Of a stretch of 7,764 nucleotides of DNA, positions 1 through 5,950 are shown one piece after another. The number at the start of each line of letters is the position of its first letter. Position 1 is the stretch's first letter. This DNA is from an uncultured Oscillospiraceae bacterium (GTDB lineage: Bacteria > Bacillota > Clostridia > Oscillospirales > Oscillospiraceae). The notes below the pieces were generated by a model. That model ran no database searches. It had not been told where the DNA came from and saw only the letters and a list, made by a program, of their open reading frames with translations. Where the stretch lies: assembly GCA_934662925.1 (NCBI GenBank), contig CAKUKL010000061.1, positions 1 through 7,764 on the forward strand. The letters are read 5' to 3'. Position numbers and translations under genes: made by a program.

Positions 1-1
1 C

Positions 2-928
2 CTCAGCGCCGATCTGCTGACCGATCAGTTTGTGACGGGCAAGGACGGCAAGAAGTACATGGGTGAGACCTCCCGCCGCCTGACCGGCGACGTGACCTTC
101 ACTGTCGGCGGCACGGACCTTGCTGGCTACGACGTGAACGGCGACGGCGTGTTCAACATGGCCGACGTGCAGTACCTGCTGGACGGCGTGAACGGCGTGG
201 AAACCCTCCCCGCCAGCGCCTCCACCCGCTGGGATCTGAACCGCGACGGCGTTCTGGACACCGCTGACGTGCAGATCCTGTACGAGCTGGTCCTCGACAG
301 CGCCTCCACCGGCGTCACCGTTCCCGCCAACGGCTCCGTTGAGGTCAGCGTGTCCGTCGTTCTGTCCGACGAGGACAAGGCCTACATGGACGCCAACTAT
401 GAAAACGGCATCTACGTGGACGGCTTCGTCCGCTGCTTCCCCCACAACACCGACGAAGCGGTTGCCCTGAGCCTGCCCTTCATGGGCTTCTACGGCGACT
501 GGAGCGACGCCCCCGTGTTCGACGACACCTGGTACTATAAGGACGACCTGACGGTCTACAACCGCTACTGGAACGTCATCTTCACCAACTTCGGCACCGG
601 TAACTACTACCTCGGCATGCACCCCTACATCTCCGATGCCAAGTACGATGAATCCAATAACGTCCTCTCCCCGGACGGCGACGGCTACAACGACTACATC
701 GACGAGATGTACCTCTCCCTGATGCGCAGCGCCAGGAAGATCACCTTCACCTGGGAGGACGCCAAAACCGGCGACGTCTACGACACCAAGACCGCCGAAT
801 ACGTCCGCAAGAGCTACTACATCAGCGCCTACGGCCTCAACATCCCCATGATCGTCACCAGCGAGATCGGCAAGTTCTATGACCTCACCGATGACAACGG
901 CGATCCCCTGCCGACGGCACCAAGCTGA
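2..928 (+). CDS. Lactocepin/C5a-peptidase-like S8 serine protease, C-terminal part of the catalytic half (5' end off window; frame broken at 3' end)
   Basis: The frame is open at the left edge, so this is the middle of a larger gene; the GTG at 32 is only an internal valine. No catalytic Asp/His/Ser motif is present, so the protease call rests on the Fn3-like region that follows the catalytic and PA domains in secreted S8 proteases. Its landmarks are 'VTVPANGSVEVSVSV' (near 317), 'NGIYVDGFV' (near 404), 'LSLPFMGFYGDW' (near 470), 'LSPDGDGYND' (near 662) and 'EYVRKSYY' (near 799), all typical of lactocepin and C5a-peptidase relatives in Clostridia. A two-repeat dockerin-like module (122-304) interrupts this region. 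The protein is expected to be secreted and to degrade extracellular proteins. The frame ends at 926-928 in the middle of a conserved strand, and the homologous sequence continues in the next frame, so this and the following ORF are one gene. The family call is firm from remembered family motifs; the substrate is unknown. Confidence 0.85.
   Translation, partial: LSADLLTDQFVTGKDGKKYMGETSRRLTGDVTFTVGGTDLAGYDVNGDGVFNMADVQYLLDGVNGVETLPASASTRWDLNRDGVLDTADVQILYELVLDSASTGVTVPANGSVEVSVSVVLSDEDKAYMDANYENGIYVDGFVRCFPHNTDEAVALSLPFMGFYGDWSDAPVFDDTWYYKDDLTVYNRYWNVIFTNFGTGNYYLGMHPYISDAKYDESNNVLSPDGDGYNDYIDEMYLSLMRSARKITFTWEDAKTGDVYDTKTAEYVRKSYYISAYGLNIPMIVTSEIGKFYDLTDDNGDPLPTAPS
122..304 (+). other. Dockerin type I-like module (two calcium-binding repeats) inside the protease
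   Basis: Two F-hand-like loops are read directly from the translation. The first, 'DVNGDGVFNMAD' (131-166), and the second, 'DLNRDGVLDTAD' (233-268), both fit D-x-N-x-D-G-x-x-[ND]-x-x-D, and each is followed by a short hydrophobic helix ('VQYLL', 'VQILYEL'). The spacing of about 34 residues between loops is slightly longer than usual for dockerins but acceptable. Dockerins bind cohesin domains on scaffolding or surface proteins in a calcium-dependent way. The residues usually involved in partner choice (loop positions 10 and 11) are Met-Ala and Thr-Ala here. No cohesin is encoded in the window, so partner binding is an inference; a purely structural calcium-binding role is possible. Confidence 0.8.
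895..928 (+). other. Frame break in the protease gene (apparent one-base deletion near 905-914)
   Basis: The upstream frame reads '...DLTDDNGDPLP' and then terminates at 926-928. The next frame is open from 895 (its last stop is at 892-894) and continues with 'DGTKLNLRIDAYLDDG', which is what S8 relatives have after a 'G-x-x-LP' turn. Adding one base, for example reading CCGGAC instead of CCGAC around 911-915, gives the smooth sequence 'GDPLPDGTKLN'; an extra C in the C4 run at 905-908 would also restore the frame. No X-XXY-YYZ slippery heptamer is seen, so programmed shifting is not supported. It may be a genuine inactivating mutation, a phase-variable state or a sequencing error. Confidence 0.85.
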
Positions 929-969
929 ATCTCCGTATCGATGCCTACCTCGACGACGGCGACGACAAG

Positions 970-3900
970 GTGGACGAGAGCATCAGCATCCCCGTCATGG
1001 TGGATACCGAAGCGCCGGAGCTCGACACCGAACATATCTACTACGGCTACAACGAGTACGCGGATACCCGCCGCATTGAGTTCTACGTCTCCGACAACTA
1101 CAAGATTGCCGCGGTCTGCACCATGACCATGGCCGATCAGGTCATCGACCGCGTGGAGGTCGACTCCAAGCCCGGCGAGAAGGCTCTGGTCTCCTTCGAC
1201 GTCAGCGACTACGGCGGACACGAGACCATTTACGAGATCAGCTTCGGCGGCAAGGAGAACTTCAGCTACGACAAGTTCTACGGCTACCGCCAGTTCTCCG
1301 TGGTCCCCATGGCCAACAACTACCTCTACGCCACGTCCGAGCTCAACGGCTGGTACAGCTTCGAGACCGCGGACGACATGGTCCAGCACACCTCCATCTA
1401 TGACGAGACCGCCATCCACGCCGCCGAGTACATTGACGGCTACGTCATCGCCGTGGACGCGGACAGCAACATCGTCGCCATGAAGATGGGCGACTGGACC
1501 CAGCGCACCATCCTCGGCAAGCTGGAGATCAACGGTGAGGTCTATCAGGCGCTGGATATGGTCTTTGACTACACCACCAACACCCTCTACTGCCTCACCG
1601 ACGAGCTGGAGACCAACGACGGCGGCTGGCTGGTGAAGATCAACTACCTCACCGGCGCGGTGGAGCCTGTTGCCATTGTCACCGGCCTGTCCAAGGACAG
1701 CTACGGCGACAGCTCTCAGGCCCTGACCCTCGCCATCGACAACGAGGGCGTGATGTACACCATCGACTACTTCTCCTATGACCTGTGCACCATCAATAAG
1801 GAAACCGCCGAGGTCACCGTCATCGGCAACACCGGCTACAAGCCCCAGTACCGCCAGTCCATGACCGTCGATCACGAGACCGACACCCTCTACTGGGCGG
1901 CCTATCAGGGCTACATGTACGACAGCAATTTCTACAGCGTGGACAAGACCACCGGCAAGCTGACCCACCTGGCCGACACCGAGTACAATGGTGCCATGGC
2001 GGCCCTGTTCAAACCCTATGACTCCGGCAAGGACATCATCCCCGATGAGGCGGAGATCACCGGCCTGTGGCTCAGCGAGACCGACCTGCACCTGGCCCGG
2101 GGCAACTCCGTGGAGCTGACGGCCCGCATCCTGCCCTACTACGCCCCCGCGGCGGAGATCACCTGGACCTCCAGCAATGACAGCGTCGCCACCGTGGTGG
2201 ACGGCACGGTCAAGGCTATGGACGAGGGTAACGCGGTCATCACCGCCCATTGCGGCGATGTCACTGCCGAGTGCACTGTCACCGTCACCTCCTATGCTGG
2301 CGAGATGGTCTACTTCGACAACTGGGGCACCATGAAGTGGATGAAGACCGACGTTTCCGACGTCTCCCAGGTCACCACCTTTGAGAACGGCCTGGAATCT
2401 CCGGCGGGCCTCTTCCTTTCCGGTACCTATGCCCACGGGAACTACTACGCCGTGGACGCCGCGAACCTGATTTATAAGATGGACGCTGACACCATGAGCG
2501 GCTACTCCATTGGCTCCGGCTCCCAGATCACCGCTCTGGCCTACAGCTACAAGGACAACTTCTACTACGGCGTTGAGATGGTGAGCGAGGGGATGAACTA
2601 TCTGTACTATCTCATCCGCCTGAACCCCTCCACCGGCGAGACGAAGCGCATTGTCCAGCTGGATGACTTTACCTTCGGCGGCACCGTCGGCGGCCTTGCC
2701 ATCGACTATGACGGCTACCTCTACTACAACGGCAGTGTTTACACGAACGGCGGCCGATCCGTGGAAAACCGTCTCTCCCGCTTCCGCATCGACGAGAACG
2801 ATCAGGTCGCTGACCTGACCTACGGCATTCTCCCCGAGGATGCATACTACATGAACTTCGGTTCCATGACCTGGTCGGAGGAAAACCACGGCATCTTCAC
2901 CGTCGATAACCTTGGCAGTCTCTACTTTATCGATCCCTCGGATCTTAGCAGCCTGAGCCTGGTCAATGTGGGCACCATGCCCGTCGGGGAGGACGGCATG
3001 TGCTGGTATCTGGGTCTTGCCATGATCCCCGCCGATGAGCCGGAACTGGCGAAGATTGAAGCAACGAGCATTAACCTGAAGAGCAGCTACTCCCTTATCG
3101 AGGGTTCCAGCATCTCCCTGAACCTGGAGGTTCAGCCCTGGAACGCCACCGTTCTTCCCGATTTCCAGGTGGAGAATTCCAGCGTCATCAGCATCGATGA
3201 CAACGGCGTGATTACCGGCCTCAAGGCTGGCGAATCCCGCGTCGCGGTCTACGTTGAGGGCATGGATCTTCTGACCACGACCGTCAAGGTCAAAAAGAGC
3301 GCCGGTACGCTCTATGCCTTCTTGAACTCCGACTTCAACGGCGGGTCGGATGTGTGGGTCTCCTTCACTGACACGGACATTGCCAATAGCTTGGCGCTCC
3401 TCAATGCCTCGGACGGCATGGGCGTGGGCTTCTGGTACAATGACTGCCTCTATGGCACCATGCAGCGGGAAGAGGATGACTTCACCGATTACCTTGTCCG
3501 TCTCAATCTGACCGACTTCTCCGTCGAGCGGCTCGCAGTCAATGAGCACAACTACGTGGGCATGGCCATGGATTACAACACCGGCGTTGTCTACGCCCTG
3601 GCCCACGGTGGCATGGACTACGGTACCCTGTACCAGATCGACCTCACCACCGGCGCGCAGATCAAGGTGGGCGACAGCGGCATCGAGATGGCCGCCATGA
3701 CCGTGGACACCAATGGCCGCATCTGGGCCATCGGCATGGACGCCAACCTGTACGAGGTCAACAAGGACACCGCCGTGGCCCGCAAGGTCGGCCACACTGG
3801 CGCGGAGCCCTCCAACTACGGCCAGGCTATGGCCTGTGACTGGAACACCGGCAACATCTACTGGAACCAGATCGACAGCGACACCGTGAACTCCTTCCGT

Positions 3901-5064
3901 CTGGTGGACACCGACACCGGCAACACCACCAGCCTGGGCGTTATCGGCCAGACCGGCGCGCAGATCCGCAGCCTGTTCACCATCCCCCAGAGCCAGCCCG
4001 TGACCCCCGCCACTCTGGAGCCCACCGCGGTCACCCTCAATGAGCGGATGTCCGTGGCCGTGGGCAAGAGCACGCAGCTGACCGGCCATGTCCTGCCCGT
4101 GAGCGCTACCGCTTATGTGGATCAGAGCCTCACCTGGACTTCCAGCAACCCCGAGGTTGCCACGGTCGATGAGAACGGCGTGGTCACCGGTCTGACCGTC
4201 GGCCAGGCCACCATCACCGCCACCGCCGCCAACGGCGTCAAGGCCGAGTGCATCTTCCGCGTGACGGAGACCGACCGCAAGTTCTACGCCTACAACGAGA
4301 CCAACCACAGCTGGATCAGCTTATATGCCGACGACGTCCAGAATCCCACCGTGGAGCGCGTCGACGCCGACGATGAGAAGGCCATCGTGGCTGCCGCCGC
4401 CATCGGTAAGGACAAGATCGTGGCCTTCGACGCGGACGGCCGCTACTACAGCATTGACCCCGAGACCTTTGCGCGGACTTTGATCTCCGACGGCTTCTAC
4501 GGCAAGACCTATCCGTATACCACGAGCGGCGGTATTTTTGGATCGCAGACCTATGACATGTCCTATACTGTGATCGACATCTCCTATGACTCCATGGCGA
4601 ATCGACTCTACGCCGCCCTTTACCTCGAGTGCCCTGACATGTTCTTGGCAACAGAAACCCAGATCGTAGAGCTTGATCTGGAAACGGGCAATGTGGATGC
4701 GATCCTTTATGAGGCTGGTGATAACGATACTCCCGCCAACCTGATGGTGTACCGCGGCAGAGCCTACTATGTCAACGGAGTGCAGGTTGGTATCCTCACG
4801 ACCATCAACCTCCACGAGGGCTACAAAGTCGGCGAGATTTACAAGTACGAGCTGACTGAGAACTACTGGTCCTCCTATAAACAGGCCCGTGGTATGGTCT
4901 ATGATGAGTACACCGACACCTGCTACGCCATCCGCAACAACATCGGCTATGATAATGATGCTGTCCAGTCCAACTTCGTGAAGCTCGACCTCAACACGGC
5001 CAAACCCGATGGCCAAGGCGAGATCAGTAACGGCATCAAGGTGACGAGCCTCTTCATCCGCTGA
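970..5064 (+). CDS. Continuation of the S8 protease: Fn3-like end, then alternating beta-propeller and Big_2 domains
   Basis: The GTG at 970 is merely the first possible start after the frame break and has no Shine-Dalgarno sequence, so this ORF is almost certainly the 3' part of the gene before it; homologous sequence already begins near 913. Residues 1-20 hold the 'VDTEAPEL' linker, followed by a beta-rich domain to about residue 112. The remaining ~1250 residues are four beta-propeller-like segments of about 235-265 residues (1318-2022, 2296-3027, 3301-3990, 4279-5061) separated by three Big_2 domains (2053-2295, 3046-3300, 4018-4272). The propeller blades show repeated 'D-x-x-T-x-x-LY' and 'ID-x-x-TG' strands, for example 'FDYTTNTLYCLTDEL' and 'MDYNTGVVYALAHGG'. 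Big_2 copies 1 and 3 carry the typical 'TWTSSN..VA' core; copy 2 has lost it. The protein ends at 'SLFIR' at the close of the last propeller, with no LPXTG, SLH or hydrophobic tail. A role in binding glycan, protein or the cell surface is inferred. Confidence 0.85.
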   Translation: MDESISIPVMVDTEAPELDTEHIYYGYNEYADTRRIEFYVSDNYKIAAVCTMTMADQVIDRVEVDSKPGEKALVSFDVSDYGGHETIYEISFGGKENFSYDKFYGYRQFSVVPMANNYLYATSELNGWYSFETADDMVQHTSIYDETAIHAAEYIDGYVIAVDADSNIVAMKMGDWTQRTILGKLEINGEVYQALDMVFDYTTNTLYCLTDELETNDGGWLVKINYLTGAVEPVAIVTGLSKDSYGDSSQALTLAIDNEGVMYTIDYFSYDLCTINKETAEVTVIGNTGYKPQYRQSMTVDHETDTLYWAAYQGYMYDSNFYSVDKTTGKLTHLADTEYNGAMAALFKPYDSGKDIIPDEAEITGLWLSETDLHLARGNSVELTARILPYYAPAAEITWTSSNDSVATVVDGTVKAMDEGNAVITAHCGDVTAECTVTVTSYAGEMVYFDNWGTMKWMKTDVSDVSQVTTFENGLESPAGLFLSGTYAHGNYYAVDAANLIYKMDADTMSGYSIGSGSQITALAYSYKDNFYYGVEMVSEGMNYLYYLIRLNPSTGETKRIVQLDDFTFGGTVGGLAIDYDGYLYYNGSVYTNGGRSVENRLSRFRIDENDQVADLTYGILPEDAYYMNFGSMTWSEENHGIFTVDNLGSLYFIDPSDLSSLSLVNVGTMPVGEDGMCWYLGLAMIPADEPELAKIEATSINLKSSYSLIEGSSISLNLEVQPWNATVLPDFQVENSSVISIDDNGVITGLKAGESRVAVYVEGMDLLTTTVKVKKSAGTLYAFLNSDFNGGSDVWVSFTDTDIANSLALLNASDGMGVGFWYNDCLYGTMQREEDDFTDYLVRLNLTDFSVERLAVNEHNYVGMAMDYNTGVVYALAHGGMDYGTLYQIDLTTGAQIKVGDSGIEMAAMTVDTNGRIWAIGMDANLYEVNKDTAVARKVGHTGAEPSNYGQAMACDWNTGNIYWNQIDSDTVNSFRLVDTDTGNTTSLGVIGQTGAQIRSLFTIPQSQPVTPATLEPTAVTLNERMSVAVGKSTQLTGHVLPVSATAYVDQSLTWTSSNPEVATVDENGVVTGLTVGQATITATAANGVKAECIFRVTETDRKFYAYNETNHSWISLYADDVQNPTVERVDADDEKAIVAAAAIGKDKIVAFDADGRYYSIDPETFARTLISDGFYGKTYPYTTSGGIFGSQTYDMSYTVIDISYDSMANRLYAALYLECPDMFLATETQIVELDLETGNVDAILYEAGDNDTPANLMVYRGRAYYVNGVQVGILTTINLHEGYKVGEIYKYELTENYWSSYKQARGMVYDEYTDTCYAIRNNIGYDNDAVQSNFVKLDLNTAKPDGQGEISNGIKVTSLFIR
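1318..5061 (+). repeat. Four propeller / three Big_2 internal protein-domain repeat array
   Basis: At protein level the unit [propeller, short Pro/Glu-rich linker, Big_2] repeats three times and is closed by a fourth propeller. The propeller ends are alike ('AALFKP' near 2002, 'LGLAMIP' near 3010, 'IRSLFTIP' near 3964, 'VTSLFIR' near 5041), which helps set the unit boundaries. DNA-level identity is low except for short patches such as the 'TWTSSN' codons (near 2161 and 4132), so the duplications are old. Blade counts per propeller (about five visible) are uncertain by eye. Confidence 0.65.
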
Positions 5065-5138
5065 TGTGACTTCCCCCGGATCTCCGGCGTGACCGCCGCG
5101 GATCCCCCGCCCGCGCTCCGGCGCGGAGAGAGCACGAA

Positions 5139-5173
5139 AAAAGCGCCCCCCGAGTTCATCGGGGGGCGCTTTT
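5139..5173 (+). terminator. Rho-independent terminator of the protease gene (probably bidirectional)
   Basis: A perfect stem pairs 5139-5153 with 5159-5173 (core AAAAGCGCCCCCC / GGGGGGCGCTTTT) around a five-base loop. It lies about 75 bases after the protease stop codon. T residues close the plus-strand arm, and six A residues (5137-5142) give a U-tract on the other strand, so it can end transcription from both sides. Confidence 0.9.
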
Positions 5174-5213
5174 CGCGTCAGGGAGGCGATTCAGATCGCC
5201 GCCAGCGGCGCTG

Positions 5214-5246
5214 AAAAAGCCGCCCGGCTGTTCGCCGGACGGCTTT
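5214..5246 (-). terminator. Rho-independent terminator of the DUF1538/PII-like operon
   Basis: The stem AAAGCCG-C-CCGGC (5216-5228) pairs with GCCGG-A-CGGCTTT (5234-5246) with one C/A mismatch and the loop TGTTC. Read on the minus strand it begins 22 bases after the stop of the PII-like gene and ends in TTTTT (complement of 5214-5218), as expected for an operon terminator. The plus-strand side has only a broken T-tract (TTTCGTTT). Confidence 0.85.
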
Positions 5247-5268
5247 CGTTTGCTCCGCGGACGTCCGG

Positions 5269-5946
5269 TCAGTCCAGCCGGGCGGTGTGGTCGATGGGCA
5301 GGGAGATCACGGTGGCCTGAGCGGAGGAGCGCAGGCCGTGGACCCGGTCAATGGCCTCCATAATGGCCGCCTGCTCCCGGTTGTGGGCCACGATGGCGAG
5401 GATCTCCTTTTCCGACTGGAGGGTGATGCCCACAAACTTCTCCACCTCCCCCGCGCCGGTCCAGCGGGCGCGGATGACCGTACCGCCCTTCGCCCCGGCG
5501 GAGCGGGCGGTGTCCATCACCGCGTCGGTATAACCCTGATTGACTGCCACAAGGATCAGGCTGTGATGATTGCCCGCCTCCATAAACATTTCCCCCTTTT
5601 CCGGTTCCATTTCCTCCAGCCGGGACAGGCCCACCGCCAGAATGGCGGTCATCCCCGAGACGTTCAGGGTAAAGGCTATGCCCGGGGCCCCCAGCTTGGA
5701 GCGGTCGTCGTCCTTCAGATAATACATGAGCTGCCGCATGGTGTCCCTCGGCCCCACGCTCAGGACGATGTCCCGCTCGGTGGTGCCGAAGCCCAGCGTA
5801 TCCAGCACATGGGAGGCGGCAGTCCCCCGGCCGGCGGCCTGACTGTGGTGGATCACCTTATAATTTTTGTAATGGGCCATCAGGCCGGTGCCCTTGCCCC
5901 GTTCCACGATGGACACCATGAGCTGCATCGGGCTTACGTTCGTCAT
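5269..5946 (-). CDS. PII-like signalling protein with two PII-like halves, partner of DUF1538 membrane protein
   Basis: 225 residues, about twice a normal PII protein (roughly 112). Two alpha/beta halves can be seen: residues 7-108 and residues 128-218. The second half reads most like PII: a first strand 'LILVAVNQGYTDAVMDTA', 'GAKGGTVIRARW' (151-162), then 'KEILAIVAHNREQAAIMEAI' (180-199) and a final 'TVISLPID' strand (212-219), matching the end strands and helix of the PII fold. The classic PII T-loop tyrosine and the B-loop 'TGxxGDGKIF' are not evident, so nucleotide or 2-oxoglutarate binding cannot be assumed. The ATG at 5944-5946 has the Shine-Dalgarno GGGAGGT eight bases away, embedded in the last codons of the DUF1538 gene; only four bases separate the two genes. 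Soluble and cytoplasmic (no signal or membrane segment). Likely role, by inference from family and context: ligand-dependent control of the neighbouring membrane protein, as GlnK controls AmtB. Confidence 0.8.
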   Translation of the reverse strand: MTNVSPMQLMVSIVERGKGTGLMAHYKNYKVIHHSQAAGRGTAASHVLDTLGFGTTERDIVLSVGPRDTMRQLMYYLKDDDRSKLGAPGIAFTLNVSGMTAILAVGLSRLEEMEPEKGEMFMEAGNHHSLILVAVNQGYTDAVMDTARSAGAKGGTVIRARWTGAGEVEKFVGITLQSEKEILAIVAHNREQAAIMEAIDRVHGLRSSAQATVISLPIDHTARLD

Positions 5947-5950
5947 ACCG

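Noticed and set aside
905..914. Programmed ribosomal frameshift site
   Set aside because: The C4 run does not form a canonical slippery heptamer in the upstream frame, no downstream stimulatory structure is apparent, and S8 proteases are not known to use recoding.
970..972. GTG at 970 as the start of an independent gene
   Set aside because: No Shine-Dalgarno precedes it, homologous sequence already begins upstream near 913, and the predicted protein would start in the middle of a protease domain without a signal peptide.
877..4308. 1143-codon open frame on the minus strand opposite the protease
   Set aside because: Shadow frame. The plus strand uses codons ending in C or G, which removes stops from this antisense frame; the product is a monotonous Gly/Val/His/Asp-rich sequence with no domains and the plus strand carries clear family motifs.
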